Source of the DNA: Aliiroseovarius pelagivivens
GTDB taxonomy: Bacteria > Pseudomonadota > Alphaproteobacteria > Rhodobacterales > Rhodobacteraceae
DNA: 64,000 bases
NCBI RefSeq assembly: GCF_900302485.1
Contig: NZ_OMOI01000001.1
Span: 310,001-374,000 of the forward strand
Direction of reading: 5' to 3'
The notes under the pieces are model-generated. The model had not been told where the DNA came from and made no database searches. It saw only the letters and a program-made list of their open reading frames with translations. Of the stretch, positions 55,438 through 64,000 are shown piece by piece. A program made the position numbers and the translations under genes. Positions within the stretch are counted from its first letter, which is position 1; the number at the start of each line of letters is the position of its first letter.

Positions 55438-56596
55438 CGGCAAAGCTTCTGGGTGCGGGGTCGATGATCACGACCTGACCGTTCTGGATCTGAGCGATGG
55501 CTAGGCCACGCTCGTTCGTGCCATTGCCGCGCAGGCGGAAGATGCCGTTTACACCCACAAAGCCCTGTGGCTGTGTCAGTGCGGTGGTGGTCAATGCGTT
55601 GGCTTTGCCGGCTTTAACCAGCGCGCCGATGGCGGCGATGCCATCATAGGCCAGCCCCGAAATCGGATGCGGTGTGGCGCCATATTTGGCATGATAGCGA
55701 CCCGAGAAACGGCTGCTCAGTGCTGGGTCCGGGATAGCGAACCAACCGCCTTGCAAGCCAGGCAGCGACAGAGCGTTGGCCGGGATGTCCCAGCGTTGCA
55801 GGCCGATATACTGCGTGCTGGCAGGATCAACGCCGTTTTCCGGCATCAGACCCGCCAAGAAGGGCAGCGCGCCCGACGTGCCCGAGGTCAGGAAGACCGA
55901 CTGGGCACCCGAGCTGCGCACTTGCGAGCTGATGCCCGGCAGGGCGTTCACGATACCATTTTGTGACAGCTCAAATGTAGATGTCCCCGCCAGCGTGGCG
56001 CCAGAATTCTGGATGGCAGCTTCGATCGCTGCGCGCCCCTGCACCTCGGCCTGATCATTTCCGTTCAGGATCATGATGTGGCCCTTGCCCTGACGTGTGG
56101 CATAGCGTGTCAGGCGGTCGGCGGTATTTTGAAACGTGTTGCCCAGAATGAAAACGTTGCCGCCCGCGATGCTGGGATTGTTCGAGAAGCTCAGCACATT
56201 CACGTTACGGCGGGACACGGCGATCCCGGCAGCATTGGCGCTTTGCGCAAAGACCGGGCCAAGGATGATTTTCGCGCCATCATTCACCGCCTTCGTCGCC
56301 ATCGAGGCCGCCTGATTCGCATTGCCGGCGGTGCTATAGACACGTAGGTCGATTGTGACCCCCGACAATTCTGACATGGCCAGACGGGCAGCGTTTTCCA
56401 GCGATTGCGCAAGGCTTGCGTCATTGGCCGATCCCGATCCCGACGGTACCAGAAGGGCAACGGGTACGGGCTTCGAGGTGTTGATGTTCTGCCCCACTTG
56501 CGATCCGGTGGGGGTACATGCAACGAGGGCGGAAAGAGACGCAACGATGGTAAGGGCACCCAGCGCCTTGCGGGTGCGTGAGAAAACGGCAAACAT
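55424..56596 (-). CDS. LpoA-like lipoprotein, penicillin-binding protein activator
   Basis: 390 residues. Lipoprotein signal with lipobox LVAC (C27), followed by a periplasmic type-I binding-protein fold (VALLVPSGSG, GAKIILGPVFAQSANA, YDGIAAIGALVKAG). It corresponds to the C-terminal domain of E. coli LpoA, the outer-membrane activator of PBP1a; the N-terminal TPR domain of LpoA is missing, as in other alphaproteobacteria. Divergent from rsmI-yraN, the same neighbourhood as in enteric bacteria. Confidence 0.85.
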   Translation of the reverse strand: MFAVFSRTRKALGALTIVASLSALVACTPTGSQVGQNINTSKPVPVALLVPSGSGSANDASLAQSLENAARLAMSELSGVTIDLRVYSTAGNANQAASMATKAVNDGAKIILGPVFAQSANAAGIAVSRRNVNVLSFSNNPSIAGGNVFILGNTFQNTADRLTRYATRQGKGHIMILNGNDQAEVQGRAAIEAAIQNSGATLAGTSTFELSQNGIVNALPGISSQVRSSGAQSVFLTSGTSGALPFLAGLMPENGVDPASTQYIGLQRWDIPANALSLPGLQGGWFAIPDPALSSRFSGRYHAKYGATPHPISGLAYDGIAAIGALVKAGKANALTTTALTQPQGFVGVNGIFRLRGNGTNERGLAIAQIQNGQVVIIDPAPRSFAGAGF

Positions 56597-56675
56597 ACAA
56601 TATCCTTTCCCGGGCGAGGCAGAACGCCCCCCGACAGACCGCTACATAATAACCCTCAGAACAGACAGGTCCAGT

Positions 56676-57533
56676 GTGAAACCCTTGATTACTCCCCTTG
56701 ATCCCGGACTTTATCTGGTCGCGACTCCCATCGGAAATGCACGCGATATTACGCTGCGCGCACTGGATGTATTGGCCTCGGCTGACGTGATCGCTGCAGA
56801 AGACACTCGGACGACGCGCAAACTGCTTGAGATTCACGGGATTTCGCTGGGGGACCGCAAGCTGATTGCCTATCACGACCACTCGGGGCAGGCAGGTCGC
56901 GATGGGATCATGAAGCTGATTGGGCAAGGTAAATCTGTGGCCTATGCCAGCGAAGCAGGCAGCCCTCTGGTCGCGGATCCCGGCTTTGCTCTGGCGCGGG
57001 ATGCCGCACAAGACGGTGGCTTCGTGACGGCACTGCCTGGGGCAACCGCCGCTATCACAGCACTCAGCCTTTCAGGTCTGCCGTCCGATAGGTTCTGCTT
57101 TGCAGGTTTTGCCCCCTCGGCCAAAGGTGCACGTCAGAAATGGCTGACCGAGCTTCTGGCGATCCCCGCAACTCTGATCATCTACGAAAGCCCCAAACGT
57201 ATTAACCGTCTGTTAGCCGAATTGTGTTCGACTGAGGCGAAATCCCGCTCTGCTGCCGTATGTCGGGAACTGACCAAGAAATTCGAAGAGATCCGGCGCG
57301 GAACGGTGCAGGAACTAAGCGATCAGATTGCGGATATGACTTTGAAGGGCGAAATCGCCCTTGTGTTGGGGCAGGCCGAAGCGGGCGAGGAAGAAGTGGA
57401 TCTTGAACAGATGCTGGGCAATGCCTTGAAGGACATGACCATGAAAGATGCCGTGGCCATGGTGACACAGGCCACTGGTCTGCCGCGACGCAAAGTATAT
57501 CAGGCTGCTCTGGCCATGGAGCGCGACGCTTGA
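56676..57533 (+). CDS. rsmI: 16S rRNA (cytidine1402-2'-O)-methyltransferase
   Basis: 285 residues. I chose the GTG at 56676, since the frame further upstream overlaps the divergent lipoprotein gene and its promoter. SAM-dependent tetrapyrrole-methylase fold: LYLVATPIGNARDITLRAL, AAEDTRTTRKLL, YASEAGSPLVADPG and LPGATAAITALSLSGLP. It methylates the ribosomal decoding centre. yraN follows, overlapping or abutting the stop. Confidence 0.94.
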   Translation: MKPLITPLDPGLYLVATPIGNARDITLRALDVLASADVIAAEDTRTTRKLLEIHGISLGDRKLIAYHDHSGQAGRDGIMKLIGQGKSVAYASEAGSPLVADPGFALARDAAQDGGFVTALPGATAAITALSLSGLPSDRFCFAGFAPSAKGARQKWLTELLAIPATLIIYESPKRINRLLAELCSTEAKSRSAAVCRELTKKFEEIRRGTVQELSDQIADMTLKGEIALVLGQAEAGEEEVDLEQMLGNALKDMTMKDAVAMVTQATGLPRRKVYQAALAMERDA

Positions 57534-57538
57534 GCGGG

Positions 57539-57883
57539 ATGGTATCCTATCTGTCCGGCATCGCCGCCGAAGACAGTGTGGCCCGCGCCTATCAGCAGAA
57601 CGGGCGGCAGGTAGCGTTTCGTCGTTGGCGGGGTAAACGCGGCGAGATTGATTTGATCGTGCGCGATCGCGATGAAGTGATCTTTGTCGAGGTGAAGAAA
57701 TCCAGCGATTTCCTCCGCGCCGGCGAAGCACTGTCCAAAGCGCAGATTAAGCGGCTTTATCAAACAGCCGCGGAATTCCTGTGCGGTGAGCCCAAAGGGG
57801 ATCTTACGCCCAGCCGTTTTGACGTGGCCTTGGTGAATGGGGCAGGCGAAATCCAAATCCTTGAAAATGCGCTGGGCTATTGA
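57539..57883 (+). CDS. yraN: UPF0102 / YraN family endonuclease-like protein
   Basis: 114 residues from the ATG at 57539; a TTG at 57530 overlapping the rsmI stop is also possible. Holliday-junction-resolvase-like fold with the PD-(D/E)xK pattern GEIDLIVRD ... VIFVEVKKS. Nuclease activity is unproven in the family. Usual rsmI neighbour. Confidence 0.9.
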   Translation: MVSYLSGIAAEDSVARAYQQNGRQVAFRRWRGKRGEIDLIVRDRDEVIFVEVKKSSDFLRAGEALSKAQIKRLYQTAAEFLCGEPKGDLTPSRFDVALVNGAGEIQILENALGY

Positions 57884-57884
57884 A

Positions 57885-57941
57885 ATGGGGGACTGACCCC
57901 ATTGCGCCACGGGCCGCTCTGCCCCATTTATGGGGGACTGA
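57885..57941. repeat. Paired GGGGACTGA repeats before gshB
   Basis: ATGGGGGACTGA occurs at 57885-57896 and again at 57930-57941, with CCCCAT copies next to each, making a symmetrical 57-base unit that includes GGGGACTGACCCC. It resembles GGGGTCAGTCCCC-type repeats seen between genes of other proteobacteria (from memory). The gshB ribosome site GGAG follows it. Confidence 0.6.
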
Positions 57942-57959
57942 ATTCAGACGGAGCCCCCC

Positions 57960-58901
57960 ATGTCGCTTAAAGTTGCCATTCAAATGGACCCGATCGACCA
58001 TGTCGACATCAACGCCGACAGTTCTTTTCGCATTGCGGAAGAAGCGCAGGCGCGCGGGCATAGCCTGTTTTATTATACGCCTGACCAGCTGTCTTATCGT
58101 GAAGGTCGCGTCATCGCGCGCGGTTGGCCACTGACTGTTCGTCGGGAACAAGGCAACCATTTCACCTTGGGTGAACTTCAAGACATGGACCTGGCCGAGA
58201 TGGACGTGGTCTGGCTGCGCCAAGATCCGCCATTTGACATGGGCTATATCACCACGACCCATATCCTGGACATGGTCCATCCGGATACTCTGGTGGTTAA
58301 TGACCCGTTTTGGGTGCGGAACTACCCCGAGAAGCTTCTGGTTCTGGAGTTCCCCGACCTGACACCCCCCACCATGATCGCCCGCGATTTCGAAACCCTG
58401 AAGTCGTTCAAACACGCTCATGGTGACATCATCCTGAAGCCGCTTTACGGCAATGGCGGTGCGGGCGTGTTCCGTCTGGACGAAAACGACCGCAACCTTG
58501 CCTCGCTGCACGAGCTTTTTGCCGGCATCAATCGCGAGCCGCTGATCGCGCAGAAATTCCTGCCTGATGTGTCAAACGGCGACAAACGTGTCATCCTTGT
58601 GGATGGGGAACCCGTCGGCGCGATCAACCGCGTGCCTGCGGCGGGCGAAACGCGTTCGAATATGCATGTGGGCGGTCGTCCCGAGAAGGTCGGCCTGACC
58701 GACCGCGACCTTGAGATTTGCGCTGCCATCGGCCCGCTTCTGCGTGAGAAAGGCCAGATTTTCGTCGGCATCGACGTGATCGGCGACTATCTGACCGAGA
58801 TCAACGTGACCTCGCCCACCGGCATTCAAGAGTTGGAGCGTTTTGACGGCACCAATGTCGCCGAGAAGATCTGGCAGGCCATCGAAGCCCGCCACGCATG
58901 A
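57960..58901 (+). CDS. gshB: Glutathione synthetase
   Basis: 313 residues, prokaryotic ATP-grasp enzyme joining gamma-glutamylcysteine and glycine. N-terminal [19 protein letters not shown], the substrate region [14 protein letters not shown], the ATP-grasp motif [18 protein letters not shown] and the C-terminal [16 protein letters not shown] are all standard GshB motifs. It overlaps the hydrolase gene downstream by ATGA. Confidence 0.95.
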   Translation: MSLKVAIQMDPIDHVDINADSSFRIAEEAQARGHSLFYYTPDQLSYREGRVIARGWPLTVRREQGNHFTLGELQDMDLAEMDVVWLRQDPPFDMGYITTTHILDMVHPDTLVVNDPFWVRNYPEKLLVLEFPDLTPPTMIARDFETLKSFKHAHGDIILKPLYGNGGAGVFRLDENDRNLASLHELFAGINREPLIAQKFLPDVSNGDKRVILVDGEPVGAINRVPAAGETRSNMHVGGRPEKVGLTDRDLEICAAIGPLLREKGQIFVGIDVIGDYLTEINVTSPTGIQELERFDGTNVAEKIWQAIEARHA

Positions 58902-59809
58902 GCTGGCTGCGTCGTCCGCTGAACCTTTGGCTGCGCCTGACTGAACGTCCGGCGCTGACTCGCGCTACGCCCCAGACAGTGGATCGCGTGCGCAGAAGGT
59001 TCGAACGGGTGACGCGCCTGTCGCTGCATCCTCCACGAGGGTTGCGATACGCATGGCATGACATGGCCCGCCCGGTGATGGAGATTGATCCCGGCGTGGC
59101 CGATGACGCACCTATTTTGCTGTATTTCCACGGTGGCGGCTATTTTTTCGGCTCTCCTAATACCGTGCGCAATATGGTTGGGCGTATTGCACGGGCTTCT
59201 GGGGTGCGGGCGCTTCTGCCCGTCTATGGGCTGGCGCCCGAGCGCCCATTTCCCGCGGCCCCTGACGATGCGCTTGCCGTCTACAGGGACGTGATCGCGA
59301 CCTATCCTGGACGCCCCATCATTCTGGGTGGAGACAGCGCGGGTGGTGGTCTCGCGTTGGTGCTGCTGTCGCAGATTGTGTTGTTGGAGCTTCCGAAACC
59401 TGCGCTCACCATCGCCCTTTCGCCGCTAACCGATTTGACCACCAGCGGTGCCTCGATCCGTGACAATGACGCGACCGAAGTGGTGTTGCCGGCAGAACGA
59501 ATGAACGAGCTTGCCAAATACTATCTTGACGGTGCTGATCCCCGCGATCCCCGCGCCAGTCCGCTTTTTGCTGATTTTAAAGGGGCGACATCTGTTCTGA
59601 TTACCGTCAGCCGGTCCGAGATTTTTCTGGATGATGCCCAGCGTATGGCAAAAGCTTTAGGCGATCAGGGCGTGTCCGTTGATCTGCAAGAGGCTGACGG
59701 CCTGCCCCATGTTTGGCAGATGTTCGCAGGGCAATTGCCCGAGGCCAATCAATCTATACGCCGCATTGCAAAGGCCATCACACAGGCGCTTGCGGATCAC
59801 GCAGCTTGA
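58898..59809 (+). CDS. Alpha/beta hydrolase, hormone-sensitive-lipase family
   Basis: 303 residues. Family IV esterase: oxyanion HGGG at 78-81, nucleophile S147 in GDSAGG, and the histidine in LPHVWQ near residue 270; the acid is expected about 30 residues before it. No signal peptide. Natural substrate unknown. Co-translated with gshB; ends with a 13-base convergent overlap with the yifB gene. Confidence 0.9.
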   Translation: MSWLRRPLNLWLRLTERPALTRATPQTVDRVRRRFERVTRLSLHPPRGLRYAWHDMARPVMEIDPGVADDAPILLYFHGGGYFFGSPNTVRNMVGRIARASGVRALLPVYGLAPERPFPAAPDDALAVYRDVIATYPGRPIILGGDSAGGGLALVLLSQIVLLELPKPALTIALSPLTDLTTSGASIRDNDATEVVLPAERMNELAKYYLDGADPRDPRASPLFADFKGATSVLITVSRSEIFLDDAQRMAKALGDQGVSVDLQEADGLPHVWQMFAGQLPEANQSIRRIAKAITQALADHAA

Positions 59810-61308
59810 CCAGCCAACCGGTATCCCAGCGCCTCGGCCACATGGCTGCGGCCTAGGTGATCGGCCCCGTCCAAATCCGCAATCGTACGCGCCACGCGTA
59901 GCACGCGGTGATATCCGCGTGCAGTCAGGCCAAAGCGATCAGCTGCCTTGTTCAGAATCTCGCGTCCCTCTTGATCGGGGGTGGCCACCTGTGCCAACAA
60001 ATCCCCTTCGATATCGCAGTTCGTCGTGACCTCGGGCTGGTGGGCATAGCGTTCCGTCTGACGCGCGCGGGCATCGGCCACGCGGGCGGCGATGGCGGAT
60101 GACGGCTCGCCCGTCGCGGGCAGGTCAAGATCTTGGAAGCTGACCGGAGGCACTTCGAGCCGCAGGTCGAACCTATCTAGCAAGGGTCCCGAGATCTTGC
60201 TCATATAGTCCGCCCCGCAATTGGGTGCTCGGTTGCAGGCGCGTCCGGCGTCGGTCAGATACCCACACTTGCAAGGGTTGGCGGCGGCCACCAGCAGGAA
60301 GCGGCTGGGATAGCGCAGATGGGCGTTTGCGCGCGCCACGGTCACATCGCCGGTCTCTAGCGGCTGGCGCAAGGTTTCCAACGTCTGGCGGTTGAACTCG
60401 GGGAATTCGTCCATGAACAAGATGCCGTTGTGGGCAAGGCTGATCTCTCCGGGTTTCGCACCACGCCCACCGCCGACAATTGCGGCCATCGAAGCCGTGT
60501 GGTGTGGCGCGCGAAAAGGTCGCGTCTGCGAAATTCCACCCGCATCCAACAAGCCGGACACGGAATGGATCATCGAGGTTTCCAGCGCTTCGCGTGCCGA
60601 TAGGGGGGGAAGAATCCCCGGAAGGCGTGCGGCCAACATCGACTTGCCTGATCCGGGAGGGCCGACCATCAGCAGGTGGTGACGCCCGGCGGCGGCGATC
60701 TCTAGCGCGCGTTTGGCCCGTTCTTGCCCTTTCACCTCGGCTAAATCTTTGGAAGTGGTCTCGGTTGTGACCTGTCCGGCGGTGGCCGGCACGATGGGCG
60801 ATTGTCCGGTGAAATGTTGAAGCACACCAGCAAGGCTGTCTGCCGCAAGCACTTTGGTCGCGTCGATCCACGCGGCCTCGGCTCCACAGGCTTTTGGGCA
60901 GATCAAATCCAATTCGTGTTCGGCTGCGGCCAAAGCTGCGGGTAGCGCTCCCAGAACCGGGATTAGCGATCCATCTAACGATAGCTCGCCAATGGCCATT
61001 GTCCCCGCCAATTCCTCGCGACTGACCAACCCGGCCTCGGCCAAAAGAGCCAGCGCGATGGGCAGATCGAAATGTGAGCCTTCCTTGGGCATATCCGCAG
61101 GCGACATGTTGATGGTGATCTTGCGTGGGGGCAGGGCGACGGACATCGACGCTAGTGCTGCGCGCACCCGTTCACGCGCTTCGGACACGGCTTTGTCCGG
61201 CAAACCCACGATGGCAAAGCCGGGTAAACCGGGCGAGAGGGCGCATTCGACCTCGACGATTTTGGCGTCGATGCCTTCGAACGCCACCGTGCTGATGCGT
61301 GCCACCAT
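59797..61308 (-). CDS. comM: YifB/ComM family AAA+ ATPase (Mg-chelatase-like)
   Basis: 503 residues. N-terminal Lon-protease-like fold (EVECALSPGLPGFAIVGLPD), central AAA+ domain with Walker A GPPGSGKSM and Walker B HNGILFMDEFPEF, a zinc motif CNPCKCGY-like (AANPCKCGYLTDAGRAC), and the Mg-chelatase C-terminal domain. ComM promotes branch migration during natural transformation in Vibrio. A perfect 9-bp hairpin sits directly before its ATG. Confidence 0.92.
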   Translation of the reverse strand: MVARISTVAFEGIDAKIVEVECALSPGLPGFAIVGLPDKAVSEARERVRAALASMSVALPPRKITINMSPADMPKEGSHFDLPIALALLAEAGLVSREELAGTMAIGELSLDGSLIPVLGALPAALAAAEHELDLICPKACGAEAAWIDATKVLAADSLAGVLQHFTGQSPIVPATAGQVTTETTSKDLAEVKGQERAKRALEIAAAGRHHLLMVGPPGSGKSMLAARLPGILPPLSAREALETSMIHSVSGLLDAGGISQTRPFRAPHHTASMAAIVGGGRGAKPGEISLAHNGILFMDEFPEFNRQTLETLRQPLETGDVTVARANAHLRYPSRFLLVAAANPCKCGYLTDAGRACNRAPNCGADYMSKISGPLLDRFDLRLEVPPVSFQDLDLPATGEPSSAIAARVADARARQTERYAHQPEVTTNCDIEGDLLAQVATPDQEGREILNKAADRFGLTARGYHRVLRVARTIADLDGADHLGRSHVAEALGYRLAGQAA

Positions 61309-61312
61309 GATC

Positions 61313-61338
61313 TAGCCTGCCCCTTTTCAGGCAGGCTA
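61313..61338 (-). promoter_or_regulatory. Hairpin abutting the yifB/comM start codon
   Basis: Perfect 9-bp stem TAGCCTGCC / GGCAGGCTA with an 8-base loop, ending 4 bases before the ATG. The only purine-rich ribosome-site candidate (AAAAGGGG on the minus strand) lies in its loop and right arm, so the structure could limit translation; it might instead end the upstream GST transcript, though no T-run follows. Confidence 0.5.
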
Positions 61339-61372
61339 GACCGGCATGGTTAGCAAAAGGTTAATCGCGGGG

Positions 61373-62254
61373 CTAACCGTTGTGTGTCGCGACCATGTCC
61401 ATGAAGGCAGGCCATGCTTCGGGGTCGTTCACCGTCTTGTCGCGGCACCCCGGATTGCAGAAGCCCCAGACCTGGCCGTCCAGCTTCAGAAAATCCGTGA
61501 CCAGATCGCCGGAATAGGGGCAGGTGTCGTTAAGCGATGGGCCATCACAGGCGACGGCCGCCAAGGGGGCGGGGCCGGGCCAAGTCGACAGAGGCAACCC
61601 GTCGATATAGGGCACGGGATCATAGGATTTCAAAAGCCCCATCGCACGCCAGCGGCGAAAGGCCGGATCTGCCAAATGCGCCGCCACATAGGCCTGCGCA
61701 TCCGTGCCGACCGGCAGGCCAAACCCGGCAATCCGCGCGGCGACGGGGGCATAGAACACATCCGCCAGCGAATAGTCCCCGAACAGCCACGGGCTGTTGT
61801 CACGACCAGATTTTGCACGTGCAATCGACCAGAGTTCTTCGATGCGGGTCAGATCGGCCAAAACCGCCTCGGACGGCTCAAATCCCTCGACCACGCCTAG
61901 AAGCTGCATCGGGCAATCGCTGCGCAACGCGCCAAAGCCAGAGTGCATCTCGGCCACCAGCCACCGCGCCAGCGCACGGGCGGCGGGGGCTTCGGGCCAA
62001 AGACCAGCATCGGGGTGACGCTCGGCCAAAGTCTCGGCCATCGCCAGAGTGTCGCCCACCGGAATGCCGTCCGGTGTCTTCATGACTGGCACGAACCGCG
62101 CCGGGGCCAGTTCTGCCAAATCTTCTTTCAACGTGCCGCTATAGAGGCCAGCCAAATGGGTGCGGAAGGGGATGTTGAACGCTTCGAACATCAGCCATCC
62201 GCGCAGGGACCAGCTCGAAAATGTCTGGTCGCCGATATAAAGATCATAACTCAT
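61373..62254 (-). CDS. Glutathione S-transferase fused to a Cys-rich tail
   Basis: 293 residues, about 75 longer than a usual GST. N-terminal thioredoxin-like domain (YIGDQTFSSWSLRGWLMFEA with the catalytic serines), helical C-terminal GST domain to about 215, and an extra tail with CPYSGDLV ... VWGFCNPGCRDKTVNDPEAW. The tail's CPxSG / GFCNPGCRDKF-like pattern suggests a metal-binding TRASH/YHS-like knuckle. Substrate unknown. Confidence 0.85.
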   Translation of the reverse strand: MSYDLYIGDQTFSSWSLRGWLMFEAFNIPFRTHLAGLYSGTLKEDLAELAPARFVPVMKTPDGIPVGDTLAMAETLAERHPDAGLWPEAPAARALARWLVAEMHSGFGALRSDCPMQLLGVVEGFEPSEAVLADLTRIEELWSIARAKSGRDNSPWLFGDYSLADVFYAPVAARIAGFGLPVGTDAQAYVAAHLADPAFRRWRAMGLLKSYDPVPYIDGLPLSTWPGPAPLAAVACDGPSLNDTCPYSGDLVTDFLKLDGQVWGFCNPGCRDKTVNDPEAWPAFMDMVATHNG

Positions 62255-62311
62255 GCGCTTAGATTAACGTGACGTGACCCGCGCGCAATTTCCAATTTGT
62301 GACGCTGCTGT

Positions 62312-62896
62312 TCACGGCAGGTGATTGATATCCCCGACCGACCAAGCCGTCCCGTCCCAAAGAAGTCGCGTGACCGACAGGTTGTCGATCTTGTGACCAA
62401 GCGCCTGATAGGCCGTCATACCACCCGCCCGCGCAATCTGGGTCAGGATTACACCGAAATGGGCCACCGCGATGATGTTGCTGTGACCCGCGCCGTTCAG
62501 TCCGTCCACCACGCCCGACACCCGCGCCGCCAATTGGTTCCAGCTTTCGCCCTTCGGCGCCATATGATCCCCCGGCGTTTCCCAAAAGGCGCGCGACAGG
62601 TCTGGATCGCGATCCGAGACCTCCTGCCAGCCCAGACCATCCCACTCTCCGAAATGAAACTCGCGCAGGTCGGGGTGATGCGGCAGCCGTGTCCGCCCAT
62701 CCCCTATCGCGTCTGCCGTAGCCGAGGCACGGATCAGATCGCTTGAGATAACCGCTGCGCTATCCGGCAGATGATTTGATAACCGCGCCAAGGCCGCTGT
62801 GTCCGACAGGTCCGCCGGCAGATCTCGCCAACCCACCATATTCTTGGCATGGGTCGGGCCGTGACGCACCCACCACCAAGTTACCGGAGTGCTCAT
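62312..62896 (-). CDS. Histidine phosphatase family protein, possible alpha-ribazole phosphatase
   Basis: 194 residues from the ATG at 62896. Phosphoglycerate-mutase-like fold with the catalytic RHG motif WVRHGPTHA (H12), and the second His in IIAVAHFGVILTQ. It overlaps cobU by ATGA, so a CobC-type role, removing phosphate from alpha-ribazole phosphate in cobalamin synthesis, is the best guess; the family is broad. Confidence 0.85.
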   Translation of the reverse strand: MSTPVTWWWVRHGPTHAKNMVGWRDLPADLSDTAALARLSNHLPDSAAVISSDLIRASATADAIGDGRTRLPHHPDLREFHFGEWDGLGWQEVSDRDPDLSRAFWETPGDHMAPKGESWNQLAARVSGVVDGLNGAGHSNIIAVAHFGVILTQIARAGGMTAYQALGHKIDNLSVTRLLWDGTAWSVGDINHLP

Positions 62897-63429
62897 GGAG
62901 CGCCCTCGGGCAGGTGTCCTTTTAACGGCAGGGGCAGCCCAGCCATCACAGTGACGACCAGATCTGCACGCTGGGCGATGCGCTGGTTCAGCTCGCCCTG
63001 CGCCTGGCGAAATCGCCGCGCAAGTGCGTTTTCCGGTACGATGCCCGCGCCGACTTCGTTCGAGACGACGACGACCGGGGCCACGCAATCAGACATAGCT
63101 TTAAATAGGGTGACTTCGGCGTCACCCAGATTTGTCTCGGCAAACAATTGGTTCGACAGCCACATGGTTGCGCAGTCGAACAGAACGACCTCGTCTTCCC
63201 GCGCGCAGGTAAAGGCGTCAGCGGCTTCCAAATGTGCTTCGATTGTGCGCCAACCGTCCCCCCGCCGCGCTTGGTGGCGGGCGATCTTGTCGTCCATTTC
63301 CGCGTCAAAAGATTGCGCCGTGGCGATATACAGCATCGGACGCTCGGTGGCCGTGACCAGCCGTTCGGCATAATCCGACTTGCCGGATGCCGCGCCGCCC
63401 AGCACGAGGGTCAAAGGGGGAAGTGTCAT
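62893..63429 (-). CDS. cobU: Adenosylcobinamide kinase / guanylyltransferase
   Basis: 178 residues from the ATG at 63429, 7 bases after AGAGGG. P-loop GGAASGKS (11-18), RPMLYIATAQSFDAEM and the C-terminal RIAQRADLVVTVMAGLPL are standard CobU/CobP features. It phosphorylates and then guanylylates adenosylcobinamide during B12 nucleotide-loop assembly. Confidence 0.92.
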   Translation of the reverse strand: MTLPPLTLVLGGAASGKSDYAERLVTATERPMLYIATAQSFDAEMDDKIARHQARRGDGWRTIEAHLEAADAFTCAREDEVVLFDCATMWLSNQLFAETNLGDAEVTLFKAMSDCVAPVVVVSNEVGAGIVPENALARRFRQAQGELNQRIAQRADLVVTVMAGLPLPLKGHLPEGAP

Positions 63430-63517
63430 GCTCATCCCTCTGACGTGGCATTGTGACCTATGACGCGTCAAGGCGAAAGCGCTTGAGGCGCTTGCCCGCC
63501 CGTCCTAGCCTCGCCCC

Positions 63518-64000
63518 ATGAAACAATTGTTGCTTGCCCTGACCCTGATTGCCGCACCCGCCTTTGCGCAGCAGGCCACGCTGACCTCGGCCGACCTGAC
63601 ACGTCTGAAGGCTGCCGATGTGATCATAGTGGGCGAGGTACACGACAATCCGACCCATCACGCGACGCAATCTCAGATCGTAGAAGCCGTGGCTCCGGTC
63701 GCACTTGTGATTGAGATGTTGGGGCAGGAGGATGCCGAAGCGTTGGCCGCTGATCCCGCAGGGTTTGCGGATCGTTGGGCAGCAACCGGCTGGCCCGACT
63801 TCCGGATGTATTTGCCGATCTTTCAGGCGCATGACGGCCCGATCATTGGCGCAGCGGTCCCCCGTGATGTGGCACGCGCGACCTATGCGGACGGGGTTGA
63901 GGCGCATTTTCAGGGGAATGCGGTGGCCTATGGCTTGACCGATGCATTGCCAGAGGATCAGCAAGCCCAAAGGGTCGAGCTTCAGTTTCAGGCCCATTGC
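63518..64000 (+). CDS. ChaN-family protein (3' truncated)
   Basis: 161 residues visible; the frame is open to the window end, so the gene continues. Signal peptide ending APAFA (AQQ). The family motif VGEVHDNPTHH at residues ~38-48 and EMLGQEDAEALAA fit the ChaN / haem-binding-uptake superfamily, which binds haem in Campylobacter ChaN. The usual lipobox cysteine is absent here, so the protein is probably periplasmic rather than lipidated. Divergent from cobU. Confidence 0.85.
   Translation, partial: MKQLLLALTLIAAPAFAQQATLTSADLTRLKAADVIIVGEVHDNPTHHATQSQIVEAVAPVALVIEMLGQEDAEALAADPAGFADRWAATGWPDFRMYLPIFQAHDGPIIGAAVPRDVARATYADGVEAHFQGNAVAYGLTDALPEDQQAQRVELQFQAHC

Noticed and set aside
1..64000. 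Prophage, integrative element or biosynthetic cluster
   Set aside because: No integrase, transposase, phage structural, NRPS/PKS or attachment-site signs; the low-GC patches are confined to two small genes.

Overview
The window reads as chromosome of a marine-type alphaproteobacterium of the Rhodobacteraceae (Roseobacter group). The evidence is roughly 60% GC by eye, dense gene packing with many 4-8 nt overlaps, a deoC / two-domain aldehyde dehydrogenase pair, a DUF1523 protein, the short HisG plus HisZ arrangement, and an XdhABC / BMP-type transporter block. I see no tRNA, rRNA, CRISPR array, insertion sequence or phage gene. Both edges cut genes: an FtsX-like permease on the left and a ChaN-family protein on the right.

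Layout. 1-3710: end of an ABC permease gene and an M20 peptidase-like deacylase. 3914-11194: an eight-gene plus-strand operon of mostly unnamed proteins (coiled-coil protein, small membrane protein, soluble unknown, AAA+ ATPase, tiny membrane protein, large unknown, small membrane protein, DUF1523 membrane protein), closed by a bidirectional terminator. This is the best candidate for an undescribed system: a cytosolic AAA+ motor and coiled-coil partner with four membrane-anchored partners. Two of its small membrane genes have markedly lower GC than the rest. 11261-14675: ALDH16-type dehydrogenase and deoC. 14979-20633: oppABCDF peptide transporter. 20663-23848: copper module (copZ, copA, cueR) with readable operators. 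23939-27568: an acyl-CoA synthetase/GNAT fusion followed by a histone-deacetylase-like protein, a probable lysine acylation/deacylation pair. 27565-30207: FAD oxidase, aldo/keto reductase, EF-hand protein.

30332-40344 is a minus-strand operon: xanthine dehydrogenase xdhABC, a BMP-family nucleobase/nucleoside ABC transporter, and a voltage-gated-type potassium channel placed between the permease genes and the binding-protein gene. 40543-49065 is mainly housekeeping: dnaE, slyX, hisS-hisZ-hisG, a DUF2461 protein and a tandem CDGSH iron-sulfur protein. 49206-55437 holds trpS, a rhomboid-fold protein that has lost its catalytic residues, murJ and glnD. 55424-59809 holds an LpoA-like lipoprotein, rsmI, yraN, gshB and an HSL-type hydrolase. 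59797-63429 holds yifB/comM, a GST with a cysteine-rich tail, a histidine phosphatase and cobU.

A recurring intergenic element (25-nt core plus a GGGGC/GCCCC hairpin) occurs at about 2342, 49158 and 51080. Everything here comes from reading the sequence and remembered family knowledge; no searches were run.
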